Source: DATEOR01 sp963766725 (GTDB lineage Bacteria > Actinomycetota > Thermoleophilia > Gaiellales > Gaiellaceae). Taken from it: a stretch of 64,000 nucleotides of DNA. Shown piece after piece: positions 24,958 to 32,305 of this stretch. Numbering within the stretch: position 1 is the stretch's first letter; the number at the start of each line of letters is the position of its first letter. The stretch spans positions 62,001 through 126,000 of the forward strand of contig CAVYBK010000001.1 in the NCBI GenBank assembly GCA_963766725.1, in the 5' to 3' direction. Below the pieces are notes generated by a model that worked only from the letters and a program-made list of their open reading frames with translations, made no database searches and was not told where the DNA came from. Position numbers and translations under genes: made by a program.

Positions 24958-26247
24958 ATGCACCTCGTCCTCGTCGGCACCTCGCACCACCGGGCCCCCG
25001 TCGAGCTCCGCGAGCAGCTCTACGTCAGCGCGCCGGAGAACCCGGAGCTCGTCCGCCGGCTGGCCGGTGAGGAGGGCGAGGCGGTCGCGCTCTCCACCTG
25101 CAACCGCACCGAGCTCTACGTCGTCGACGACGATCCCGAGGCCGCCCAGGAGCGAGCCTTCGCGGAGCTCGCAGCGCTCGGGGAACTGAGCGAGAGCGAG
25201 ATCGCCCCGTCGCTCTACACGCTGACCGACGAGGCGGCCGCGATGCACCTCTTCCGCGTGGCGGCGAGCCTCGACTCGATGATCCCCGGCGAGGCACAGA
25301 TTCTCGGCCAGGTGCGCGGCGCCTACGAGACTGCGAAGGAGGCGGGAACGGCGAGGCAGCTGGTGCACCGCCTCTTCCGCCAGGCCCTCCGCGTGGGCCG
25401 CCGGGTGCGGAGCGAAACGGCCATCGGGGAGAACCCGGCCTCCATCTCCTCCGCGGCGGCCGAGCTCGCCGAGCGCGTCTTCGGGACGCTCGAGGGACGG
25501 CGCATCCTCGTGCTCGGCGCGGGGAAGATGAGCGACCTCGCCACCGTGAACCTGATCTCGCGCGGGGTTGAGAGCGTCTTCGTCGCCAACCGCTCCGTCG
25601 AGCGGGCCGAGCGGCTCGCGCGCCGCTTCGGCGGCCGCGCTGCGGGCCTCGACGCGGTGGAGGCCGAGCTCGAGCACGTGGACATCGTCGTCGCCTCGAC
25701 GGGCTCGCGCGGCCACGTGCTCTCGGCCGAGCAGGTGGAGCGTGCAATGCGCACTCGCAAGGGGCGTCCCATCTTCTTCGTCGACATCGCCGTCCCACGC
25801 GACGTCGATCCGGCGGTGAACGAGATCGAGGGCTGCTACCTCTACGACGTCGACGACCTCGAGCGGGTCGTCGAGGAGAGCGTGGCGGGCCGGCGCGAGG
25901 AGGCCGTGCGCGCCGAAGCGATCGTCGCCGAGGAGGCCGAGGGTTTCCGCGCCTGGCAGCTCTCGCTCGACGTCGTCCCGGCGATCGCATCTCTCCGGGC
26001 GCGCGCCGAGTCGATCCGGACGAGCGAGCTCGAACGTGCCGAGGGCCGCCTCGGTTCCCTGAGCCCGAGCGAGCGGCGCGCGGTCGAGTCTCTCACCGCG
26101 CAGATCGTGAACAAGCTCCTCCACGCGCCCACCGTTCGGATGAAGCAGGCGGCAGCGGCCGCCGACGGTGTCCTCTACGCGGACGCGGTGCGCCACCTCT
26201 TCGACCTCGACGACCGTGATTCTTCGGCTCGGCAGCCGGGGGAGTAG
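24958..26247 (+). CDS. hemA: Glutamyl-tRNA reductase HemA
   Basis: A 429-residue enzyme reducing glutamyl-tRNA to glutamate-1-semialdehyde, the first step of C5 tetrapyrrole synthesis. The N-terminal catalytic domain has VGTSHHRAPVELRE, the active-site Cys in LSTCNRTELY, and SMIPGEAQILGQVRGAYETA. The NADPH domain has ILVLGAGKMSDLATVNL, and a dimerisation helix with KLLHAPTVRMKQAA ends the protein. The ATG at 24958 is two bases after the previous stop. The 3' end overlaps hemC by 32 bases. Confidence 0.96.
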   Translation: MHLVLVGTSHHRAPVELREQLYVSAPENPELVRRLAGEEGEAVALSTCNRTELYVVDDDPEAAQERAFAELAALGELSESEIAPSLYTLTDEAAAMHLFRVAASLDSMIPGEAQILGQVRGAYETAKEAGTARQLVHRLFRQALRVGRRVRSETAIGENPASISSAAAELAERVFGTLEGRRILVLGAGKMSDLATVNLISRGVESVFVANRSVERAERLARRFGGRAAGLDAVEAELEHVDIVVASTGSRGHVLSAEQVERAMRTRKGRPIFFVDIAVPRDVDPAVNEIEGCYLYDVDDLERVVEESVAGRREEAVRAEAIVAEEAEGFRAWQLSLDVVPAIASLRARAESIRTSELERAEGRLGSLSPSERRAVESLTAQIVNKLLHAPTVRMKQAAAAADGVLYADAVRHLFDLDDRDSSARQPGE

Positions 26248-27046
26248 GCTCGCGCTGACGCAGGCGGAGATCGCCGCCGACGCGCTCCGCTCCGCCAATC
26301 CCGAACTCGATGTCGCGCTCGTCCCGATGACGACCGCGGGAGATCGCGACCGCTCGAAGCCGTTCGGCGAGATCGGCGAGCGCGGGGTCTTCGTGAAGGA
26401 GATCGAGGAGGCGCTCCTGGCCGGCCGCATCGACGTTGCCGTCCATTCTGCGAAAGACATGACGTCGACGGACGTGGACGGGCTGGCGGTCGCGGCCTTC
26501 CTCGCCCGCGAGGATCCCCGCGATGCACTGTGCGGCGCGGACGGGCTCACGCCCGGGATGCGGATCGGGACGGCGTCGGTGCGTCGCCGCGCGCAGCTTC
26601 TCGCGCTCGAGCCGGAGCTCTCGATCGAGCCGCTGCGCGGGAACGTCGACACACGCCTGCGGAAGCGCGGCGAGCGCGGGCTCGACGCGATCGTGCTCGC
26701 GGCGGCCGGGCTCGACAGGCTGGGTCTCTCGGACGAGATCGGCCATCGCTTCGACCCGGACGAGCTCGTGCCGGAGGCAGGGCAAGGCGCCGTTGCGCTC
26801 CAGGTGCGTGCGGGCGAGGAGGAGCTCGCCGCGGGTATCGACGACCCGGAGACGCGGCGCCGTGTGACGGCCGAGCGCGCATGCGTTGCACGGATCGGCG
26901 CCGGCTGCCTCGCTCCCGTCGCGGCCCATCACGACGGCGAGGCGCTGACCGCGCTGATCGCGGCCGAGGACGGCGCATGGATCGAGCGCAGGCGCGGCGA
27001 CGATCCACTTGCTCTCGCTGACGAGCTCCTCGCCGCGGTGCCGTGA
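26216..27046 (+). CDS. hemC: Porphobilinogen deaminase HemC
   Basis: A 276-residue hydroxymethylbilane synthase. RLGSRGSRLALTQAE starts the fold, VHSAKDMTSTD carries the conserved Lys/Asp active site, GTASVRRRAQLLAL and RGNVDTRLRK bind the growing chain, and the dipyrromethane cofactor Cys is in RIGAGCLAPVAAH. The GTG at 26216 is the only start that retains the first strand; it lies within the last 32 bases of hemA. The stop overlaps the hemD GTG. Confidence 0.95.
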   Translation: MILRLGSRGSRLALTQAEIAADALRSANPELDVALVPMTTAGDRDRSKPFGEIGERGVFVKEIEEALLAGRIDVAVHSAKDMTSTDVDGLAVAAFLAREDPRDALCGADGLTPGMRIGTASVRRRAQLLALEPELSIEPLRGNVDTRLRKRGERGLDAIVLAAAGLDRLGLSDEIGHRFDPDELVPEAGQGAVALQVRAGEEELAAGIDDPETRRRVTAERACVARIGAGCLAPVAAHHDGEALTALIAAEDGAWIERRRGDDPLALADELLAAVP

Positions 27047-27693
27047 GAGTCGCCGTCACGGGCACGGACGAGCGCCTGGTCGAGCGACTGCGCGCGGACG
27101 GCTTCGAGGTCGTTGCGGTGCCGCTGATTCGCATCGAGGAGATCGACGGGCCAGGCATCGAGCCCGAGCGCTACGACTGGATCCTCGTTACCAGCCGGAA
27201 CGCAGTCGAGCCGCTTCTGCGGCGACTCCAGGGCTCGCCCGGCCGGATCGCGTCGATCGGCCCGGGGACCGCAGAGGCGCTCAGGGCTCACGGCATCGAG
27301 CCGGCCCTCGTCGCCGAGCGCTCGACCCAGGAGGGGCTCGTCGACGAGCTCCCGAAGCCGCCTGGCCGCGTCCTGCACGCGGCCGCCGAGGACGCCCGCG
27401 ACGTGCTCGTCCGCGAACTCGGCGCCGAGCTCGTGCCGCTCTATCGCACCGTCGAGCTGGAGGTCTCGTCGTTCCCCGACGCCGACCTGGTCGTGCTCGC
27501 CTCGGCGTCGGCCGCGCGGGCACTCGCCGCGCTTCGGAGAGACCTCGCCTGCGTGAGCATCGGGCCGGTCACTTCGGCGGAGGCGCGCGACGCGGGTCTC
27601 GAGGTGGTCGTGGAAGCCGAGAGCCACGACCTCGACGGTCTCGTCGCAGCCGTTAAGCTCGCCGCATCGCACGCCAGTTCATCACCCTCCTGA
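27043..27693 (+). CDS. hemD: Uroporphyrinogen-III synthase HemD
   Basis: A 216-residue protein with the weakly conserved HemD pattern: VAVTGTDERLVERLRADGFEVVAVPLIRIEE, DWILVTSRNAVEPLLRRL in the middle and LVVLASASAARALAAL in the second lobe, with SIGPVTSAEARDAGL as the closing strand. It cyclises hydroxymethylbilane with ring-D inversion. The GTG at 27043 overlaps the hemC stop. The last 13 codons lie past the probable start of the next gene. The role is confirmed by the hemA-hemC-hemD order. Confidence 0.9.
   Translation: MRVAVTGTDERLVERLRADGFEVVAVPLIRIEEIDGPGIEPERYDWILVTSRNAVEPLLRRLQGSPGRIASIGPGTAEALRAHGIEPALVAERSTQEGLVDELPKPPGRVLHAAAEDARDVLVRELGAELVPLYRTVELEVSSFPDADLVVLASASAARALAALRRDLACVSIGPVTSAEARDAGLEVVVEAESHDLDGLVAAVKLAASHASSSPS
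27654..27659 (+). promoter_or_regulatory. Candidate -10 (TAAGCT) before an ATC start
   Basis: Ends six bases before the ATC at 27666 proposed as start of the SAM hydroxide adenosyltransferase. It lies within the end of hemD and contains the upstream in-frame stop. Confidence 0.4.
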
Positions 27694-28475
27694 CCGACTT
27701 CGGCCTCGAGGACGACTTCGCGGGAACGTGTCGCGGCGTGATCAAGCGCATCGCGCCAGACGTCGAGGTGATCGACATCACGCACGGGATCCCGCCCCAG
27801 CACGTGCTGCAGGGCGCACTCGTCCTCGCGAACACGCTTCCCTACATGCCCACAGGGGTGCACGTCGCGATCGTGGATCCAGGTGTCGGCAGCGAGCGGA
27901 AGCCGATCGCTCTGCGGGGAGGCGACGATCGTCTCTACGTCGGGCCCGACAACGGGCTTCTTCTTGTGGCCGCGGACCGGTTCGGCGGCGTCGCAGAGGC
28001 GGTCGAGATCGCGGAGGCCGCCTACATGCTCGAGCGAATCTCCCACACGTTTCACGGGCGCGACATCTTCTCGCCGGCCGCCGCGCACCTGGCGAGCGGC
28101 GTCGAGATCGCGAAGCTCGGGCCCGCGCTCGACCCCGCCGGGCTGCACCGGCTCGAGTTCCCCGAGCCGTCGATCGGCGAAGCGCGGATCCGGGCCACCG
28201 TCCTCTACGTCGATCGCTACGGCAACGTGCAGCTCAACCTCACCGCCGAGCACCTCTCCCGTGTCGGAATCGACCCCGGCACGCGCGTGGAGGTCGAGGT
28301 CGGCTTCGAGCGCTACTTCGCCGTCGCCGCGCGCACCTTCGCAGACGCACGCATGGGCGACATCGTGCTCTACGAGGACGCCTACGCCAACATCGCCCTC
28401 GCCATCAACCGCGGGGACGCGGCGCGGATGTTCGCCGTACGGGTCGGAGACGAGCTGCGCCTCACGCCGGCGTGA
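27666..28475 (+). CDS. SAM hydroxide adenosyltransferase (DUF62) family protein, non-canonical start
   Basis: A protein of about 269 residues that hydrolyses S-adenosylmethionine to adenosine and methionine in characterised relatives. The N-terminal block FITLLTDFGLEDDFAGTCRGVI, then IDITHGIPPQ, VHVAIVDPGVGSERKPIAL, YVGPDNGLL and TFHGRDIFSPAAAHLA are all family motifs. The conserved block begins at 27678, but an in-frame stop is at 27654 and no ATG, GTG or TTG lies between; the ATC at 27666, six bases after TAAGCT, is the best candidate start. The GTG at 27738 would delete the conserved N-terminal Asp loop. Family assignment is firm, the start is not. Confidence 0.82.
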   Translation: MARQFITLLTDFGLEDDFAGTCRGVIKRIAPDVEVIDITHGIPPQHVLQGALVLANTLPYMPTGVHVAIVDPGVGSERKPIALRGGDDRLYVGPDNGLLLVAADRFGGVAEAVEIAEAAYMLERISHTFHGRDIFSPAAAHLASGVEIAKLGPALDPAGLHRLEFPEPSIGEARIRATVLYVDRYGNVQLNLTAEHLSRVGIDPGTRVEVEVGFERYFAVAARTFADARMGDIVLYEDAYANIALAINRGDAARMFAVRVGDELRLTPA

Positions 28476-29140
28476 GACAGCGGCTGGAGGCGGCCGGACG
28501 GCGGTTCGCCCGGCTCACCACGCAGGTCGTCGTGGCGCGGCCGGTTCTCTGGCGGCTCTTTCGCAGGCCCATGCGCCGGCAGTTCGGCTCGCTGGCGTCG
28601 ACCTGGGACGGGCGCATCGGGCCGGAGGGCCTCGTCCCGCTCGGCGCCGCCCTCGACCGGCTCGGCGAGCCTCCGCGCAAGGTGCTCGACCTCGGCACGG
28701 GAACGGGGAAGGCGGCGCGCGTCGTGGCGAAGCGGTTCCCGGACGCCGAGGTGGTCGGCGTCGACCTCGCGCCCGAGATGGTCGAGGAGGCGCAGCGCCT
28801 GCTTCCGTCCGAGCTCGCCGGGCGCGTCTCCTTCCAGGTCGCGGACGGGGCGAGCCTGCCCTTTGCGGACGGGTCGTTCGACCTCGTCGTCCTTCAGAAC
28901 ATGATCCCGTTCTTCGAGGAGCTCGGCCGGGTCACGGCGCCGGGCGGCCACGCCATCTTCGCGTTCTCGCGCGGGGCGGAGACGCCGATCTGGGTCCCGC
29001 CCGACAAGCTCCGCGCCCGCCTCGGCGAGGTCGGCTTCGAGGACGTCCAGGAGCTCGCAGCGGGAGCGGCGTCGCCGTCCTTGCCGCCCGGGCCGACCCC
29101 GTCTAGGATCCTGGGCCAAGCGACGTCCGCGGCACGGTAG
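28472..29140 (+). CDS. Class I SAM-dependent methyltransferase
   Basis: A 222-residue methyltransferase of the type 11 group. Motif I is VLDLGTGTGKAARVVAKRFP, the ribose-binding acid is in VVGVDLAPEMVEEA, and the post-I block is VADGASLPFADGSFDLVVLQN. It starts at GTG 28472 overlapping the stop of the previous gene. The substrate is unknown. The stop codon lies in the loop of a rho-independent terminator (29121-29162), which closes the long plus-strand run that began at 17552. Confidence 0.88.
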   Translation: MRQRLEAAGRRFARLTTQVVVARPVLWRLFRRPMRRQFGSLASTWDGRIGPEGLVPLGAALDRLGEPPRKVLDLGTGTGKAARVVAKRFPDAEVVGVDLAPEMVEEAQRLLPSELAGRVSFQVADGASLPFADGSFDLVVLQNMIPFFEELGRVTAPGGHAIFAFSRGAETPIWVPPDKLRARLGEVGFEDVQELAAGAASPSLPPGPTPSRILGQATSAAR

Positions 29141-29162
29141 CACCGGCCCGGACGTCGTTTTT
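29121..29162 (+). terminator. Rho-independent terminator after the hem/ccm gene run
   Basis: CGACGTCCG at 29121-29129 pairs perfectly with CGGACGTCG at 29149-29157, with a 19-base loop, and is followed by five T residues. The stem begins inside the last codons of the methyltransferase gene, whose TAG (29138-29140) is in the loop. Confidence 0.75.
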
Positions 29163-29188
29163 CGCGTTCTGCTGACGGCAGGGCCGAG

Positions 29189-29261
29189 TGGCGAGGGCCG
29201 GAATCGAACCGGCGACACCACGGTTTTCAGCCGTGTGCTCTACCAACTGAGCTACCTCGCC
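29189..29261 (-). tRNA. tRNA-Phe (GAA)
   Basis: Read on the minus strand the sequence folds as a complete cloverleaf: acceptor GGCGAGG pairing with CCTCGCC, a D-loop with AGTTGGTAGA, anticodon stem CACGG/CCGTG with loop CTGAAAA giving anticodon GAA, and T-arm CCGGTTCGATTCCGG. The discriminator base is A and CCA is not encoded. A possible -10 (GATACT, complement of 29275-29280) lies upstream. No duplicated 3' end suggesting an integrated element is visible nearby. Confidence 0.95.
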
Positions 29262-29350
29262 GCGCGGGGGACAGAGTATCGGACGCCGCCTCGTCCCTTG
29301 GCAGGCGCGCGCCCGCGCGGTCAAGGGCACGCTTCGCGGCACTGGCTGAT

Positions 29351-29356
29351 TAGCTT
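29351..29356 (+). promoter_or_regulatory. Candidate -10 (TAGCTT), leaderless start
   Basis: Ends seven bases before the GTG of the arginase gene at 29364. The gene is preceded by a terminator and a tRNA on the other strand, so it needs its own promoter. Confidence 0.45.
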
Positions 29357-29363
29357 CCTCTCC

Positions 29364-30266
29364 GTGCACAAACGAAAGCTCGCAGTCATCGGCGGCGCGC
29401 TCGACCTGGGCGCCGGCCGTCGCGGCGTGGACATGGGGCCCTCCGCGATCCGCTACGCGGGCCTGGACGACCGCCTGACGCGCCTCGGGCTCGAGTGCTC
29501 GGACTGGGGCAACGTCGAGACGGTGGTCCCGGAAGCGACCGCGTCCGGAGACCCGAGTGCTCGCTTCCTCACCGAGATCAAGAACGCCTGCGAGCGCATT
29601 GCCCGTCGTGTGGCGGCGGTGGCCAAGGAAGGCTCCGTCCCGATCGTCCTCGGCGGCGACCACTCGATCGCGCTCGGGACGCTCGGCGGGCTCGCCGCGA
29701 CCCACGGGGCCGGCGGAGTGCTCTGGTTCGACGCGCACGGCGACCTGAACACGCCGGAGACCTCGCCGAGCGGAAACGTCCACGGGATGCCTCTCGCCGC
29801 CGCGCTCGGCCTGGCAGACGACGCCTTCGGCAGCGATGCGTGGCCGCTCCCGGCCGTGAAGCCGGAGCACGTCTTCCTCATCGGCGTGCGCTCCCTCGAC
29901 GACGGCGAGCGCGAGCTGGTGCGCCGGCTCGGAATGTCCGTCTACACCATGACCGACCTGGACCGGCGCGGTGTCGAGCCCGTCGTCCGCGAGGTACTCG
30001 AGCGCGTGGCCGATGCGGCATTCGTCCACGTCTCCCTCGACATGGACGTGGTCGACCCCGACGTCAGCTCCGGGAGTGGGCACGCCCGGTGCGCGGCGGC
30101 TTTCTCCTATCGGGAGGCGCACCTCGCCATGGAGCTCGTCGCCGAGTCAGGCGTCCTCGGCTCGATGGACGTCGTCGAGGTGAACCCGATCCTCGACCGC
30201 GAGAACGCTACCGCCCAGCTCGCCGTCGAGCTCGTGGCGAGCGCCCTCGGCGAGACAATTCTCTAA
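29364..30266 (+). CDS. rocF: Arginase (ureohydrolase) with disturbed substrate loop
   Basis: A 300-residue Mn-dependent ureohydrolase, arginine to ornithine plus urea. LDLGAGRRGVDMGPSAIRYA is arginase-like, and the metal ligands are in VLGGDHSIALG, LWFDAHGDLN and VSLDMDVVDPD. The GTG at 29364 follows TAGCTT by seven bases. The conserved loop after DPD, normally APGVGTPxxGG, reads SSGSGHARCAA here, while the next frame over the same bases reads APGVGTPG. Three extra single bases between about 30065 and 30105 would explain this, so the loop is probably an indel artefact and the rest is intact. Agmatinase is a less likely alternative. Confidence 0.87.
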   Translation: MHKRKLAVIGGALDLGAGRRGVDMGPSAIRYAGLDDRLTRLGLECSDWGNVETVVPEATASGDPSARFLTEIKNACERIARRVAAVAKEGSVPIVLGGDHSIALGTLGGLAATHGAGGVLWFDAHGDLNTPETSPSGNVHGMPLAAALGLADDAFGSDAWPLPAVKPEHVFLIGVRSLDDGERELVRRLGMSVYTMTDLDRRGVEPVVREVLERVADAAFVHVSLDMDVVDPDVSSGSGHARCAAAFSYREAHLAMELVAESGVLGSMDVVEVNPILDRENATAQLAVELVASALGETIL

Positions 30267-31043
30267 GCCTCGAGGAAGGCGTCGATCGCGGCTGCGGTCT
30301 CGTCGAACGCGTCCCAGAGGACGCTGTGCCCGCCGGGCACGACCTCGAGCGTGAGCAGGTCGCCGAGCGCGCGCCGGTAAAGCTCGGCCTCGCCCGGCCG
30401 TCATGACGACTCGAGAGGGATCCGACGACGACGAGGGTCGGGAATGCGCAACGCGCCGAACGGCGGTGGCGGCGTCGCCCATCTGCAGGTAGGCGTCGCC
30501 GACGCAGATCGCAGGAGTAGCGCAGGTGCAGCCGACCCGTCCTCGGCCGGTGAACGCATGCTGGCTCGACCTCCTCCTCGAGAATCTCCCGCGGGCGTGT
30601 GGGCGAGCCCGCTGCGGAGCATCCGCGCTTCGATCGCCTCGTCCACGGAGGCGTAGGTCTCCTCCTTGCGAGCTTCGCGGCTGAGGTCTGTCGAGTGCGG
30701 GCGGCGGGATGAAGACGGCCGGGTCGAGGAGAACCGCCCGCCGGACGAGCTCGGGCCGCACCGCGGCCACCTCCATCGTCAGCCGGCCGCCGAAGCTGTG
30801 TCCGATCCAGTAGGCGGGCCGGTCGAAGGTCTCGAGCAGGTCGGCGACATGGGTGGCGATGTCCCACGGCTCGTCCCAGGTGGAGTGCCCATGGCCGCGC
30901 AGGTCGGCGGCGACCACGTGGAACCGGTTGGCGAGCCGTTCCTCGGCGAGCTTGCGGAAGCGGAGCCCGTGCCCTGTGACGCCGTGGAGACAGACGACGA
31001 GCGCTGCGCTCTCGTCGCCCCACTCGTAGGTGTTCAGCTTCAC
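30263..31043 (-). pseudogene. Alpha/beta hydrolase broken by several frameshifts
   Basis: The first 115 residues from GTG 31043 are a normal alpha/beta hydrolase: CLHGVTGHGLRFRKLAEE, DLRGHGHS and the nucleophile elbow IGHSFGGRLTMEVAA, ending near DPAVFIPPP. After about 30700 the expected protein continues in changing frames: DEAIEARMLRSGLAHTP, then REILEEEVE, then AICVG and MGDAATA, then FPTLVVVGS, and finally GGHSVLWDAFDETAAAIDAFLEA, which carries the catalytic His and ends at the TAG complementary to 30263-30265. At least five one- or two-base shifts are needed in about 400 bases. The start overlaps the rarA stop, and the 3' end overlaps the arginase stop. Confidence 0.75.
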
Positions 31044-32284
31044 GCGTCTTCCTCGGACTCGTAGTACGTTCGCCCCTTGAGCTCGTCCGGGAGGTAGTCG
31101 GCGTCGTAGCCGGACGGGTCGTTGGGCGGATACACGTAGCCCTGCCCGTGGCCGAGCTTCTTCGCGCCCGGGTAGTGGGCGTCGCGAAGCGCCTTCGGCG
31201 GCTGGAGAGCGCCGTGCTCGCGCACGTCCTGGGAGGCCGCGCCGATCGCCTTGATCACGGCGTTCGACTTCGGCGCCCGCGCGAGATAGATCGTCGCGTG
31301 CGCGAGGTTGAGCCGCGCCTCGGGCAGGCCGACGTGCTCGACCGCGTGCGCCGCCGCGACGGCGACGAGAAGCGCCCGGGAGTCGGCCATGCCGATGTCC
31401 TCGGAGGCGTGCACGATCAGGCGCCGCGCGATGAAGCGCGGGTCCTCGCCGCCTTCGAGCATGGACGCGAGGTAGTAGAGCGCGGCGTCGGGATCGGAGC
31501 CGCGGATCGCCTTGATGAACGCCGACGTGAAGTCGTAGTGGGCATCGCCGCCCTTGTCGTAGACCACACGGCGACGCCGTGCCGCGTCCTCGACGTGCCG
31601 TTCCTCGAGCGCGACGCCTTCGGCGCCGGCGGTCTGGGCGGCGAGCTCGAGGGTGTTGAGCGCGGCGCGGGCGTCACCGCCCGCCCGGCGGGCCACGAGC
31701 GCCACGAGGTCGTCCGAGAGCTCGACGCCGAGGTGCTCGGCTCCCCTGCGGACGATGACCTCCAGGTCCTCGTCCGACAGAGGCTCGAGCTCGTAGATCT
31801 GCGAGCGCGAGAGAAGAGCCGAGTTGACCTCGAAATAGGGGTTCTCCGTCGTCGCGCCGATCAGCGTGATGAGCCCGGACTCGACGGCAGGCAGGAGCGC
31901 GTCCTGCTGGGCCTTGTTGAAGCGGTGGATCTCGTCGAGGAAGAGGATCGTGCGCGTCCCGCTCGTCCCCAGCCGCTCGGTCGCGCGCTGGAGGACGGCG
32001 CGTACGTCGGAGACCGAGGCCGACACGGCCGAGAGCTCCTCGAAGTCCGCGCCTGTCGTCTCGGCGACGATTCGAGCCAGCGTCGTCTTCCCGCTTCCGG
32101 GCGGCCCGTAGAAGATCGCCGACCCGATGCGGTCCCCGGCGATTGCGAGGGCGAGCGCCGAGCCATGGCCGACCACGTGCTCCTGCCCGACGAAGTCGTC
32201 GAGCCTCCGCGGCCGCAGCCGCGTGGCCAGAGGCGCGAAGTCGTCGAGACGCCCGCGCGCTGCGTCGGAGAAGAGATCGCTCAC
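31040..32284 (-). CDS. rarA: Replication-associated recombination ATPase RarA/MgsA
   Basis: A 414-residue AAA+ protein of the clamp-loader clade that acts at stalled replication forks. RRLDDFVGQEHVVG opens the AAA domain, Walker A is GPPGSGKTTLA, Walker B LFLDEIHRFNKAQQDALLP, sensor 1 LIGATTENPYFEVN. The C-terminal tetramerisation region has YDFTSAFIKAIRGSDPDAALYYLA and YVYPPNDPSGYDADYLPDELKGRTYY, both diagnostic. The GTG at 32284 is chosen, since it fits the family start and CATACT lies seven bases upstream. It is divergent from the M20 peptidase gene. Confidence 0.94.
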   Translation of the reverse strand: MSDLFSDAARGRLDDFAPLATRLRPRRLDDFVGQEHVVGHGSALALAIAGDRIGSAIFYGPPGSGKTTLARIVAETTGADFEELSAVSASVSDVRAVLQRATERLGTSGTRTILFLDEIHRFNKAQQDALLPAVESGLITLIGATTENPYFEVNSALLSRSQIYELEPLSDEDLEVIVRRGAEHLGVELSDDLVALVARRAGGDARAALNTLELAAQTAGAEGVALEERHVEDAARRRRVVYDKGGDAHYDFTSAFIKAIRGSDPDAALYYLASMLEGGEDPRFIARRLIVHASEDIGMADSRALLVAVAAAHAVEHVGLPEARLNLAHATIYLARAPKSNAVIKAIGAASQDVREHGALQPPKALRDAHYPGAKKLGHGQGYVYPPNDPSGYDADYLPDELKGRTYYESEEDA

Positions 32285-32291
32285 GGTGGGA

Positions 32292-32297
32292 AGTATG
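32292..32297 (-). promoter_or_regulatory. Candidate -10 (CATACT) for rarA
   Basis: On the minus strand it ends seven bases before the rarA GTG at 32284. It overlaps, on the opposite strand, the -10 of the M20 peptidase gene. Confidence 0.35.
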
Positions 32298-32299
32298 CT
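32294..32299 (+). promoter_or_regulatory. Candidate -10 (TATGCT) for the M20 peptidase gene
   Basis: Ends six bases before the ATG at 32306. The intergenic gap is only 21 bases, so both divergent promoters must overlap. Confidence 0.45.
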
Positions 32300-32305
32300 C
32301 ACGCG

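Noticed and set aside
29189..29363. Integration site of a mobile element at tRNA-Phe
   Set aside because: No integrase, no repeated tRNA 3' end and no change of base composition were seen on either side.
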